Of a stretch of DNA of 64,000 nt, positions 17,669 through 25,719 are shown in pieces (the stretch's first letter is position 1; each line of letters begins with the position of its first letter). Source of the stretch: Ardenticatenaceae bacterium. Lineage in GTDB: Bacteria; Chloroflexota; Anaerolineae; Promineifilales; Promineifilaceae. Location: positions 1 to 64,000 of the forward strand of contig JACKBR010000023.1 of the NCBI GenBank assembly GCA_020634495.1. The letters run 5' to 3'. The translations under genes and the position numbers were made by a program. The notes beneath the pieces were generated by a model, which was given only the letters and a program-made list of their open reading frames with translations, made no database searches and was not told the origin of the DNA.

Positions 17669-17866
17669 ATGCAGCAAATCATTATCGATTTTCATCAGGA
17701 TGCGTTGGGGGATTGGGTGGCTGACCTGGCTTGCGGCCATACGCAGCATGTGCGGCACAATCCGCCGTTTAGCAACCGGCCCTGGGTGCTAACGCCAGAA
17801 GGACGGCAGCAGTTTTTAGGATTTGCGCTCGACTGCAAGCTGTGTGATGAGGCGGGAAAGTCGTAG
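17669..17866 (+). CDS. DUF3565 small zinc-ribbon-like protein
   Basis: A 65-residue protein beginning five bases after the fusion gene. It matches the DUF3565 pattern: DFHQDALGDWVADLACGHTQHVRHNPP, then RPWVLTPEGRQQFLGF, ending with a CxxC pair (DCKLCDEAG). The CGH and CxxC groups suggest a bound metal. The family has no known reaction and is common in aerobic and denitrifying bacteria. The ATG at 17669 gives the family-type start; an upstream in-frame ATG lies in the preceding gene. Confidence 0.88.
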   Translation: MQQIIIDFHQDALGDWVADLACGHTQHVRHNPPFSNRPWVLTPEGRQQFLGFALDCKLCDEAGKS

Positions 17867-17868
17867 GA

Positions 17869-17911
17869 TCAATTTTATTAAATTGAGAAACAACGTGATA
17901 TTATTCGCTTC
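17869..17911 (+). promoter_or_regulatory. Candidate leaderless promoter and operator of the Crp/Fnr gene
   Basis: TATTAT at 17899-17904 lies seven bases before the ATG at 17912, so transcription would start at or next to the start codon; no Shine-Dalgarno is present. The -35 region is occupied by a perfect inverted repeat, TCAATTT-TATT-AAATTGA (17869-17886). That would suit autoregulation by the Crp/Fnr protein encoded downstream. Confidence 0.5.
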
Positions 17912-18607
17912 ATGGAAACGGCCGTAAACCAAGAAATTATTACTCGCTGTGCTTTGCTAGATGGCTTAACTGAAGAAGAATGCAGCGCCATCATTCAGCG
18001 CAGCAAACATTACGATATTGCTCAAGATCGTTTCTTTTTCCAGCAGGGAGAAGATGCGACGATGATGTACATTATCATGTCTGGTCGTGTGAAATTGACC
18101 CAGGTGACGCAGACCGGGGATCAGGTGATTGTGGGCTACCAGGGAGCCGGTGATGGGTTGGGCATTATTGTGGCTTTGAGCGAGATGGAGTATCCGCTGT
18201 CTGCCGAGGCCGTCACCGATTGCCAGGCTGTCTGTTGGCCGCGGGAGCATATGAAGGAGCTGATGCTCGCCTATCCACGATTGGCCATCAATGGCATGGG
18301 CATGATTGCCCAACGCTTTGTTAAGCTGCAAGATCAATACCGAGATATTGCCACCCGGCGAGTTGAGCAGCGGGTGGCGCGGGCTTTGTTGCGGCTGGTG
18401 CGGCAGTTTGGCAAAAAAGTAGAAGGCGGGGTTCTGGTTGACATGCCGCTAACCCGGCAGGATTTAGCCGAAATGACCGGGACGAATGTGTATAACGTCA
18501 GCCGAATTTTGAGCAAATGGGAACGGGTTGATTGGATTGCCAGCCAGCGCCAGCGCATTGTGTTGTGCAAGGCGCATGAGCTGGTGGTTTTGGCTGAGGA
18601 TTTATAG
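17912..18607 (+). CDS. Crp/Fnr-family transcriptional regulator
   Basis: A 231-residue protein with an N-terminal cyclic-nucleotide-type beta barrel (FFFQQGEDATMMYIIMSGRVKL), a dimerisation helix (YRDIATRRVEQRVARALL) and a C-terminal winged helix (TRQDLAEMTGTNVYNVSRILSKWE). There is no N-terminal Cys cluster, so it does not sense oxygen through an Fnr [4Fe-4S] centre. The recognition helix has the V-x2-S-R core of NnrR/Dnr-like and related factors but Tyr where Fnr has Glu. Its place beside the haem-copper cluster and DUF1858 suggests control of respiratory or nitrosative-stress genes. Confidence 0.9.
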   Translation: METAVNQEIITRCALLDGLTEEECSAIIQRSKHYDIAQDRFFFQQGEDATMMYIIMSGRVKLTQVTQTGDQVIVGYQGAGDGLGIIVALSEMEYPLSAEAVTDCQAVCWPREHMKELMLAYPRLAINGMGMIAQRFVKLQDQYRDIATRRVEQRVARALLRLVRQFGKKVEGGVLVDMPLTRQDLAEMTGTNVYNVSRILSKWERVDWIASQRQRIVLCKAHELVVLAEDL

Positions 18608-18630
18608 GGTTTTGTATTGGAATAGGACTC

Positions 18631-18849
18631 ATGGAAAATAATTCACCCGTCAAATCTGAACAAATTGCCGAAATGATTATTTCTGACGTGCTGGAACGAT
18701 GGCCAGAAACGGCCGTTGTCTTCCAAAAATACAATATGGCCTGTGTGGGCTGCGTCGTGGCCCCATTTTATGATATTGAAGCCGCCATCTCTATTTATGG
18801 GCTTGCGCGGGAAACGTTTTTGGCGGAGCTGGCTCAGGTGATCCGGTGA
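18631..18849 (+). CDS. DUF1858-domain protein
   Basis: A 72-residue protein that is a single DUF1858 domain: ISDVLERWPETAVVFQKYNMACVGC, with the conserved Cys-x2-Cys following the KY-x-M core. The same domain forms the N-terminus of ScdA/Ytf E-type iron-sulfur repair proteins and is often found next to hybrid-cluster proteins and NO-responsive regulators. AGGA is located seven to ten bases before the ATG. It lies 23 bp after the Crp/Fnr gene and probably shares its transcript. Confidence 0.87.
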   Translation: MENNSPVKSEQIAEMIISDVLERWPETAVVFQKYNMACVGCVVAPFYDIEAAISIYGLARETFLAELAQVIR

Positions 18850-18885
18850 TTGGCCAACCCGTGCCCCGTTTCTTGGCGTGAATGC

Positions 18886-20709
18886 CTACCGCTTATAACC
18901 AAAATGGGCTTCCCTCTGCGGTAAATCCACTTTTTGCACCACAACTTCTACAACTGAATCGAGGGGCGTTGGTTCCTTTTTGTAAATGCTGGTTTCTGTG
19001 GCTAATTCTGGCAGCAAAATGAAGTCGCGCTTGCCCCGGTGGTCGATGACAATACCCTCTCCTGCCCACTCTGGACGACGCAGCAGGAAAACGGCCGTCC
19101 AGTGGGCATTCGATAAACGCTCGGCATACCGCACATCCCTGCTCACGGCGTGGGCAGCCCCCACGCGCTCCATCACCGCCTGCTCACCCAGAATTGGTTC
19201 GCCGCGCAGAAAAGCGCGAAGCTGCTGGTGAACGACTAAATCCAGGTAGCGGCGCAGCGGGCTGGTCGCCTGCACATATTGGTCCAGCCCCAGACCCGCA
19301 TGGCGTCCTGGGGCGCTGCCTGGCTGGCTGCTCGTCATGGTTTTGCGGCGGGCAAAGTTGGCGGATGGCGTGTCCCCTTCCACAACTTCCGTTGGTTCAT
19401 CCTGGGTGGTGAAGGGGATGGGGATGCTGTGCTGGTAGGCAAACTGGGCCACCGCTTCGCCAGTCATCAGCATTGCCTCACGGACGAGATCGCGGCTTTG
19501 CAGGGCAGGAAGCGGCCGTATTTCTATCTCGCCCTCTTCGTCCAGCCGAATTTTTACTTCAGGCAAATTAATTTGCACCGCGCCGTTGGCCACGCGCCGG
19601 GTTTCGTAGGCCTGGGCAATGGCCAGCAGCTCCTGGAATGGCGATTCATCCAGCCGCTCCTGGGCTTCATCGTAGCTAAGGCGGGTCACGCGCACGGTGC
19701 TGGGCACAATTTCCAGGTTGGTGATTGTGCCGTCCTGCTGCACATCCAGGCCAAAGGAGAGGGCTGGCGATTTATCTTCCAGGCCCAGGGCCAGGGCAGC
19801 GGTGGCGGCTTCTGGCAGCATGTGGACGGTGCCTTCGGGCAAATAAAGATTTGCGCCCCGCGCCCGCGCTTCCAGATCCGCCGGGCTGTCTGGGGGGATG
19901 AGGGCGGCCACGTCGGCAATGTGTACCCACAGACGGCCGTTTTCCCAGCTAAGGGCGTCGTCCGGGTCGCGGCTGCCTGCGTCGTCTATGGCCAGGGCAA
20001 CCAGGTGGGTGAGATCGCGCCGTTCCTCGGCTGGCAGTGCAGGCAAGGGCGCAGTTGGCTGGTCTGTGGTCATCCCGGTGCGGCTGGGGTAGGGATTGAT
20101 GGTTTCATCCCAGTAGCTCAATTTGAGCAGCAGTGCATGGGCATTCTCTGGCGTTTCACTCTGGTTTAGGTTGCGTAACACCTGGCTGCGCTCTTGCTGG
20201 CCCATGGCCACGGCGGCAATTTCTTGGAGGAAACGGCCGTCTTCCGGCAAAAATGTGCCCTGATTGACGCGATCAACAAACCCCTGCCACTGTTCTGCTT
20301 CGGCGGCTTTGGCCGCGCGTGTCTCTTTTTCTGCGGCGACGGCTTCTGGCGTGTGGACGGTAATTTCGGTTAGGGTGCCGCTAAAGTGCAGGCCGTCGGC
20401 CACCGCCTGCCAGATGGCCCAAACGGTGGCCGGGGTGTAGGCATCGTAGGCCAGTTCGGAAAGTTCTTCAAGATTGGTCGTTTCTCCGGCCAGCAGCTCC
20501 CAGGCGGTGAGGAGTTCGCCCGCCGGTTTAGCCAGCTCGGCAAAGCTGCGCAGCGGGCCAGGATGGAGCAGCTCAATATCTTTTGGCCGCACAGAAACGG
20601 CCGTGCCATCCTGCGTCATGATATTGATCTTTTTACCGCTGATGTTGGTCACGCGGGCAGCTTGATTTTTGTAGAGAACAAGGTTGTCGGCACGGAAATT
20701 ATCACTCAT
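18886..20709 (-). CDS. RNB-domain ribonuclease (RNase II/R family)
   Basis: A 607-residue exoribonuclease. The RNB signature AIDDAGSRDPDDALSWENGRLWVHIADVA carries the catalytic Asp cluster, and GLGLDQYVQATSPLRRYLDLVVHQQL is the conserved late block. The N-terminus has a small beta domain (residues 1-60) rather than two full cold-shock domains, and the S1 end is short. It would degrade RNA processively from the 3' end. The ATG at 20709 starts MSDNFRADNL; an earlier in-frame ATG adds 30 residues overlapping the palindromic spacer. It is convergent with the DUF1858 gene. Confidence 0.92.
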   Translation of the reverse strand: MSDNFRADNLVLYKNQAARVTNISGKKINIMTQDGTAVSVRPKDIELLHPGPLRSFAELAKPAGELLTAWELLAGETTNLEELSELAYDAYTPATVWAIWQAVADGLHFSGTLTEITVHTPEAVAAEKETRAAKAAEAEQWQGFVDRVNQGTFLPEDGRFLQEIAAVAMGQQERSQVLRNLNQSETPENAHALLLKLSYWDETINPYPSRTGMTTDQPTAPLPALPAEERRDLTHLVALAIDDAGSRDPDDALSWENGRLWVHIADVAALIPPDSPADLEARARGANLYLPEGTVHMLPEAATAALALGLEDKSPALSFGLDVQQDGTITNLEIVPSTVRVTRLSYDEAQERLDESPFQELLAIAQAYETRRVANGAVQINLPEVKIRLDEEGEIEIRPLPALQSRDLVREAMLMTGEAVAQFAYQHSIPIPFTTQDEPTEVVEGDTPSANFARRKTMTSSQPGSAPGRHAGLGLDQYVQATSPLRRYLDLVVHQQLRAFLRGEPILGEQAVMERVGAAHAVSRDVRYAERLSNAHWTAVFLLRRPEWAGEGIVIDHRGKRDFILLPELATETSIYKKEPTPLDSVVEVVVQKVDLPQREAHFGYKR

Positions 20710-20792
20710 GCCGCAATTGTAATGTTCCTGGGGGGATTGTGCTATGCGATTTGGGGTAATTGCACGCCGATGGCTAGTTATGAAAGGCCCGC

Positions 20793-20806
20793 CGGTCATA
20801 TGACCG
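20793..20806. promoter_or_regulatory. 14-bp perfect palindrome, candidate operator
   Basis: CGGTCATATGACCG is a perfect palindrome in the 187-bp divergent spacer between the RNase and the membrane-protein gene at 20897. A second, looser copy of GTGACGACCGGC follows. Size and symmetry suit a dimeric repressor; no regulator gene is adjacent. Confidence 0.45.
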
Positions 20807-20896
20807 TCAGGTGACGACCGGCACTGATGGATATGACTCTGTTGCCGCTAAAGTGACAGTATGGAATTCAACAACCGAACTTTGGAGGTAAATGAA

Positions 20897-21859
20897 ATGA
20901 GTACCCTGACAACTCAAATGGAACAAAAAAGTAACGAGACTGACCTGTGGCGGCGGGTGTTTGCTACTGACCGCTTTTTGACCTGGACTGCGATTGTGAG
21001 TGCGGCCTTGTTCGTGGCCACGATTGTCCTGTCCATATTTGATTCGCGTCTGGTGATTGGCGCACCGGTTTGGGTGAAGCCGATGAAATTCGCCATCTCG
21101 ATTACGCTGTACAGCGGGACGTTGGCCTGGATGCTGAGCTACGTGGCGGGGCATCCCCGGCTGGTGCGCTGGATTGGCGGCCTGACGGCGTTGGGCTTTT
21201 TGGTGGAGATTGTGGGCATTTTTGTCCAGGCAGCACGCGGCGTGCGCAGCCATTTTAACGTGGGCACCCCGTTTGACGCGGCGATTTTCTCGCTGATGGG
21301 CACCTTTGTGATGGTGATTTGGGTGATGAATATCGCGACGGCCGTTTTGCTGTTGCGGCAAAAGTTAGAGAATCGGCCGTTTGCCTGGGCGCTGCGCTTG
21401 GGTTTGGTGGTAACGGCCGTTGGCGCTGTTCTTGGCTTTTTGATGACCAGCCCCACGCCGGATCAGCTCTCAGCGATGGAAGCGGGTGAAGTTGTGGCCG
21501 TGATGGGTGCGCATAGCGTTGGCGTTGAGGATGGCGGCCCTGGTTTGCCCTTTGTCGGCTGGAGTACGGATGGTGGCGATATTCGTCCTGCTCATTTTGT
21601 GGGGCTGCACGCGCTGCAACTGATTCCGCTGCTGGGTATTTTTGTGAATCGCCGGTTTGGCAAGCGGTTGTCAAACGGCCGTCGCACGGCTTTGGTGGCC
21701 GTTGGTGGATTTGGCTACCTTGGTTTTGTGCTGCTGCTGCTGTGGCAAGCGCTCCGTGCCCAGCCCCTCATCGCCCCAGATGGCCTGACGCTGGCGGCGC
21801 TGGCTGGTTTGCTTGGCGTGGTGTGTGTGGCGGGAACGGCCGTTTTCCTCAAAAAATAA
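20897..21859 (+). CDS. Polytopic membrane protein of unknown function
   Basis: A 320-residue protein with about eight hydrophobic helices. Recognisable features are PVWVKPMKFAISITLYSGTLAWMLSY near residue 60, and a central polar loop with His and Asp (DIRPAHFVGLHALQLIPLLGIF) in which His-x4-His could bind a metal or haem. I cannot place it in a named family. The start at 20897 is supported by GGAGG eight bases upstream. It precedes a flavin-binding split-barrel protein and an ABA4-like protein in the same direction. Confidence 0.75.
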   Translation: MSTLTTQMEQKSNETDLWRRVFATDRFLTWTAIVSAALFVATIVLSIFDSRLVIGAPVWVKPMKFAISITLYSGTLAWMLSYVAGHPRLVRWIGGLTALGFLVEIVGIFVQAARGVRSHFNVGTPFDAAIFSLMGTFVMVIWVMNIATAVLLLRQKLENRPFAWALRLGLVVTAVGAVLGFLMTSPTPDQLSAMEAGEVVAVMGAHSVGVEDGGPGLPFVGWSTDGGDIRPAHFVGLHALQLIPLLGIFVNRRFGKRLSNGRRTALVAVGGFGYLGFVLLLLWQALRAQPLIAPDGLTLAALAGLLGVVCVAGTAVFLKK

Positions 21860-21900
21860 ATATGGATTAGCCAGGGATTTTGTCCTCAAAAGGAATAACA

Positions 21901-22377
21901 ATGAAATTAAAATCCGAACAAGTTTGGCAAGCAATTGAAAAAGAGATTTTTGCGGTGATTGGCATGGTTACGGCTAAAAACGAAGCGCGAACGGTGGGTG
22001 TGGTTTATGTTGTGCAGGAGCAAAAACTGTACATTAGCTCCAAGAAAGATGCCTGGAAAGCGCGGCACATCGCCGCCAATCCCGCCGTCTCCATCACCAT
22101 CCCGATTGCGAAGCGCATCCCCCTCATGCCCTGGATTAAAATTCCGGCGGCAACCATCACCTTTGCTGGCAAAGCGCGGGTGCTGCCTGCTGCCGCTGCG
22201 CCAAAACCGCTGTTAAACGCGGTGTTCAGGGCTGCCGCAGCCGATGAAGCCATAATTGCAGATGCCTGCCTGATTGAAGTAACGCCGGAGAAAGAGTTTA
22301 TTACTTACGGCGTGGGCGTCTCGCTGATGCAGATGCGCGACACAGAAAAAGCACGCGGGCGCGCCCCGGTTGCGTAA
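21901..22377 (+). CDS. Pyridoxamine 5'-phosphate oxidase-like FMN-binding split-barrel protein
   Basis: A 158-residue protein with the fold signature of the split beta-barrel flavin-binding superfamily: GMVTAKNEARTVGVVYVVQEQKLYISSKKDAWKARHIAANPAVSITI. Small members bind FMN, F420 or haem and reduce small molecules; the substrate cannot be inferred. AAGGA stands before the ATG at 21901. The last 8 bp of the frame run past an in-frame start of the next gene's longer version, so the two are tightly linked. Confidence 0.82.
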   Translation: MKLKSEQVWQAIEKEIFAVIGMVTAKNEARTVGVVYVVQEQKLYISSKKDAWKARHIAANPAVSITIPIAKRIPLMPWIKIPAATITFAGKARVLPAAAAPKPLLNAVFRAAAADEAIIADACLIEVTPEKEFITYGVGVSLMQMRDTEKARGRAPVA

Positions 22378-22393
22378 GAAAGGAGAACCGTTT

Positions 22394-22843
22394 ATGAATT
22401 TTGAAACAATTTTTTCGCTGAGCAGCTTGTTGGTGATGCCGTTCTGGCTGCTGCTTATTTTCTTGCCGCGCTGGCGGGTGACGGAGCGGCTGGTAGCGGG
22501 GCCTTGGCTGGCGGTTCCGGCGGCGCTTTTGTATGTGGCGCTGGTGCTGCCCCACTTTGGAGAGATTTTTGCGGCCGTTCTCAATCCAACCTTAGCTGGC
22601 GTCACCGAATTATTGGGCGACCCGGCTGGGGCAACGATTGGGTGGGCGCACTTTTTGGCCTTTGATTTGTTTGTGGGGCGCTGGGTTTATTTAGACGGCC
22701 GTGCCAACAATATCTCTGCCTGGTTCATCTCGCCTATCTTGTTTTTTGTGTTGATGCTGGGGCCGCTCGGCTTTTTACTATATTTGGTGGTGCGGGTAGC
22801 CGTTTCTCGCCAATTTTCGGCAGACGGCCGTTCTGCTTTATAA
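22394..22843 (+). CDS. ABA4-like (DUF4281) membrane protein
   Basis: A 149-residue protein with four hydrophobic helices: SLLVMPFWLLLIFLPRW, the LVAGPWLAVPAALLYVALVLP segment, GWAHFLAFDLFVGRW and a last helix ending LYLVVRVAV. The HFLAFDLFVGRWVYLD motif is the hallmark of the ABA4/DUF4281 family, named for a plant carotenoid (neoxanthin) function; bacterial roles are unknown. AAGGAG precedes the ATG at 22394. Confidence 0.85.
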   Translation: MNFETIFSLSSLLVMPFWLLLIFLPRWRVTERLVAGPWLAVPAALLYVALVLPHFGEIFAAVLNPTLAGVTELLGDPAGATIGWAHFLAFDLFVGRWVYLDGRANNISAWFISPILFFVLMLGPLGFLLYLVVRVAVSRQFSADGRSAL

Positions 22844-22850
22844 TCGACCC

Positions 22851-24062
22851 ATGTTGAATCCCATCCGCCACCGCTCAAACTACAGCTTTTGGCTGCTGAA
22901 TGCGGCCGCTTACCTGACCTGGTTGGGGATTTTAATTGCCGCGCTGCCAGAGATTGAGGCCTTACCTGGTCGAACGATGGTTCTGGTCTTGTTTGGCCTC
23001 TTTTTTGTGGGGCTGAGTGTGTATGCGTTTCTGGAAGAACGGCCGTTGCAGGTACACCTCTACTTGCTCTTTCAGCTAATCATTGCCGTGGCAATCTCCA
23101 TGCAGGTGCCCGAACGGGCCGCTTCTGGCATTTCTACCTTCCTCTTTATTTTGAGTGCGCAGGCAATGCTGTTTCTCCCGCTAATTCCTGGGTTAATCTG
23201 GATAGTGGTGTTTATTGCCGCAACGTGGGCGGCTGCCTTCTTTGCCTTTGACGCGATCCATGCCAACGATTTTGTAGCGATTTTAGGCGGCTATCTCTTT
23301 TTTGGCACCTTTGGCGCAGGGCTGCGCCAGGCGAATGAAGCGCGGAAGCACAGCCAACGGCTTTTGGCAGAATTGCAAGAAGCCCATGAGCAGCTGCGGG
23401 CCTTCACCAGCCAGGCCCAGCAGCTGGCCGTGGCTGAGGAGCGGAACCGGCTGGCGCGGGAAATGCACGATGCTTTAGGCCATCGCCTGACGGTGGCGGT
23501 GGTGCAGTTGGAGGGCGCTCAGCGGCTCATTCCCACCGCCCCGGAGCGGTCTGCCAGCATGATTGAGGCGATGCGGGGGCAGCTCAAGGAGGCGCTGGCC
23601 GAGCTGCGGCAGACGGTCTCAGCGCTGCGTTCGCCTGTGGGTGCGTCGGCAATAAATGGCTCCTTGGAAACGGCCGTTGCCCATTTGGTGCAAACTTTTC
23701 AGGAGGCCACTGGGCTAACCGTAAACCTGACCATCCCAGAAGAGCTGCCGCTTTTGCCCGAATCTCATCATCTGGCCCTGTATCGTGCCGCGCAAGAATC
23801 GTTGACCAATGTGCAGCGCCACGCCAAGGCACAGCAGGCCTGGCTGGTAATCGGGGCAGACGACGACCACATTACCCTCACGGTTTCTGATGACGGGCAG
23901 GGATTTGGGGATGAAGGGGCAGACGGCCGTTTTGGCCTGATTGGGTTGCGCGAACGAGCCAAAAAGCTGGGTGGATCGCTAACGTTGACTGCGGCTAAGG
24001 AAGGCGGCGCCCAATTGCGTCTGCAACTGCCGGTGCCCGTTGTGGAGGCCGCCGATGCCTGA
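22851..24062 (+). CDS. Membrane sensor histidine kinase (HisKA_3, NarL-type partner)
   Basis: A 403-residue kinase. Five or six transmembrane helices fill residues 12-160 without a large external loop. A coiled coil leads into the HisKA_3 box EERNRLAREMHDALGHRLT, with the phosphorylated His in MHD. The ATPase domain shows ESLTNVQRHAKAQ and VSDDGQGF. The topology suits sensing of a membrane or lipophilic signal, like LiaS or DesK. The 3' end overlaps the regulator gene by 8 bp. Confidence 0.92.
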   Translation: MLNPIRHRSNYSFWLLNAAAYLTWLGILIAALPEIEALPGRTMVLVLFGLFFVGLSVYAFLEERPLQVHLYLLFQLIIAVAISMQVPERAASGISTFLFILSAQAMLFLPLIPGLIWIVVFIAATWAAAFFAFDAIHANDFVAILGGYLFFGTFGAGLRQANEARKHSQRLLAELQEAHEQLRAFTSQAQQLAVAEERNRLAREMHDALGHRLTVAVVQLEGAQRLIPTAPERSASMIEAMRGQLKEALAELRQTVSALRSPVGASAINGSLETAVAHLVQTFQEATGLTVNLTIPEELPLLPESHHLALYRAAQESLTNVQRHAKAQQAWLVIGADDDHITLTVSDDGQGFGDEGADGRFGLIGLRERAKKLGGSLTLTAAKEGGAQLRLQLPVPVVEAADA

Positions 24063-24711
24063 GCCGATTCGCGTGCTGCTGGTGGATGATCAGCGTTTAA
24101 TGCGGGATGGTTTGCGTACGCTGCTGGAGCTGGAAAGCGATTTAGACGTGGTGGGTGAGGCCGCCGATGGCCAGGAAGCGGTGCAGGCGTATGCCGAGAA
24201 GAGGCCAGACGTGGTGCTCATGGATATTCGTATGCCGGTTATGACTGGTGTGGAAGCCACAGCGCGGCTTTGCCACGATTGGCCAGAGGCCAACATCATC
24301 ATTTTGACCACTTTTGACGATGACGAATATGTGTTTGAGGGGATACGCGCCGGGGCCAAAGGGTATTTGTTGAAAGACGTGTCGGGGGATGAGTTGGCAA
24401 CGGCCGTACGGGCTGTGGCTGGGGGCAGCGCCCTGTTGGGATCGTCTGTCGCGCAGCGGGTGCTGGCCCAATTTGCCAGCCTTGGCCCGGCAAAATCGCC
24501 CGCCGCACTGCCTGAGCCTTTGTCTGACCGCGAGCTAGAAATTTTGCAGCTCATTGCCCAGGGCTTGAGCAATCCCGAAATTGCCGCTCGCCTTTTTTTG
24601 GCCGAGGGAACTGTGAAAAATTACGTTTCTAATATTCTGCAAAAAACCGACACCAGAGATCGCACTCAGGCTGTTTTGAAAGCCCAATCCCTTGGCTTGT
24701 TGAACAGCTAA
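24055..24711 (+). CDS. NarL/LuxR-type response regulator
   Basis: A 218-residue regulator. The receiver has the acidic pair in LLVDDQR, phosphoacceptor Asp in VVLMDIRMP, Thr in ILTTFD and Lys in YLLKDVS. The LuxR-type helix-turn-helix follows (LSDRELEILQLIAQGLSNPEIAARLFLAEGTVKNYVSNIL). It is the partner of the overlapping kinase. Targets are unknown; the small membrane genes upstream are possible ones. Confidence 0.93.
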   Translation: MPEPIRVLLVDDQRLMRDGLRTLLELESDLDVVGEAADGQEAVQAYAEKRPDVVLMDIRMPVMTGVEATARLCHDWPEANIIILTTFDDDEYVFEGIRAGAKGYLLKDVSGDELATAVRAVAGGSALLGSSVAQRVLAQFASLGPAKSPAALPEPLSDRELEILQLIAQGLSNPEIAARLFLAEGTVKNYVSNILQKTDTRDRTQAVLKAQSLGLLNS

Positions 24712-24725
24712 ATTTCCCCCCAGGC

Positions 24726-24759
24726 TTGACAGAAAAATAATAAGTTCTAAAATATAGAA
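24726..24759 (+). promoter_or_regulatory. Promoter with overlapping operator for the padR-like gene
   Basis: TTGACA (24726-24731), a 16-bp spacer and TAAAAT (24748-24753) form a near-consensus housekeeping promoter. A perfect inverted repeat TTCTA-AAATA-TAGAA (24745-24759) covers the -10 element and could be bound by the PadR protein encoded downstream to repress its own transcription. Confidence 0.72.
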
Positions 24760-24783
24760 GAAATAAGAAGTTTGGATGCGCCA

Positions 24784-25113
24784 ATGACGATTTTAACGCG
24801 AACAGAAGAAATCATTTTGCTGGCTGTTCACCGGCTGGAAAACAATGCCTATGGCGTTACGATTCGCCAGGAGGTAGAAGCGTTGGTGGGCAAGTCATAC
24901 TCGGTGGGGGCCATTTATGTGCCGCTGGATAGAATGGTGGAGCGGGGTTGGTTGACGACAAATACGGGGTTGCCAACGGCCGTACGCGGTGGTCGCGCCA
25001 AACGATTTTACGAACTCACTCCGGCGGGCAAGCAGGCGTTGCTGGCCGCCCGGCAGCTCCATGAGCAGCTGTGGTCTGGGATTAACGATTTGGGCCTGGA
25101 AGGTGGCGCATGA
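24784..25113 (+). CDS. PadR-family transcriptional regulator
   Basis: A 109-residue winged-helix protein: LTRTEEIILLAVHRLENNAYGVTIRQEVEAL, then YSVGAIYVPLDRMVERGWL and a C-terminal dimer helix. This matches the PadR-s1 type that sits next to permease-prefix membrane proteins. The start could be the TTG at 24772 or the ATG at 24784; I use the ATG because the domain begins there. It overlaps the following membrane gene by 4 bp (ATGA), a coupled pair. Confidence 0.9.
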   Translation: MTILTRTEEIILLAVHRLENNAYGVTIRQEVEALVGKSYSVGAIYVPLDRMVERGWLTTNTGLPTAVRGGRAKRFYELTPAGKQALLAARQLHEQLWSGINDLGLEGGA

Positions 25114-25673
25114 AACAACTTTTCGTAACGTTGCTGCGCTGGTTGGGTGCGCCAGAATTTATCATTGGTGATTTTGTTGAGGAATTTGAGCAGGTGGTGG
25201 CGGAGAACGGCCGTTTCCGGGCCAATATCTGGTTCGGCCAGCAGCTCATCCGCTCAATCCCGGCCTTGTGCCAAAGGAGATGGCAGGAATCCATGAAAAC
25301 GTTAACCAAACGAGACAAGCAATTTTTTGTTTTTGGCAGCCTGGCGCTGATTCCAGCCCTCATGATTGGCGTCACCGGCAGCCTGCACTCCCTTTTTGGC
25401 ATCTCGGCTCCCATGAACAATATGTTCGACTTTGTCCGCAGCACGCCCTTGCTGGCCTGGCTCATTCATCCGGCAGTGATTTTGGGTGGTCTGGTCGTTG
25501 CTTTTGTTTTGAACGCATTGCCAGTTTTGCACATCAGCCTGCACAATCAAGATGAGGCATGGCAGGGCACCATCAGCTTGCGCAAGGGGTATTGGCTGCA
25601 TCTGATAGTGTTGGGAACGGCCGTGCTGTTCGGCCTCATCGTTTTCCTCTACTTGCTCGCTGAAAACCTATAA
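25110..25673 (+). CDS. Permease-prefix-domain membrane protein, partner of PadR
   Basis: A 187-residue protein. The first 50 residues resemble the permease-prefix domain found before FtsX-like ABC permeases and paired with PadR regulators (PEFIIGDFVEEFEQVVAENGRFRAN, then WFGQQLIRSIP). Three hydrophobic helices follow (about 72-95, 118-140 and 155-185). There is no FtsX or MacB domain, so it is a stand-alone version. Function unknown; regulation by the coupled PadR is inferred from the overlap. Confidence 0.75.
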   Translation: MKQLFVTLLRWLGAPEFIIGDFVEEFEQVVAENGRFRANIWFGQQLIRSIPALCQRRWQESMKTLTKRDKQFFVFGSLALIPALMIGVTGSLHSLFGISAPMNNMFDFVRSTPLLAWLIHPAVILGGLVVAFVLNALPVLHISLHNQDEAWQGTISLRKGYWLHLIVLGTAVLFGLIVFLYLLAENL

Positions 25674-25719
25674 AACACAATTGAGAATTGATTTTGAGAG
25701 ATGTTTTCAGGATGGACCG

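Noticed and set aside
19279..20169. 296-codon frame antisense to the RNB ribonuclease
   Set aside because: The reverse strand encodes every conserved RNB motif; the antisense frame is His/Gly/Gln-rich and has no recognisable domain.
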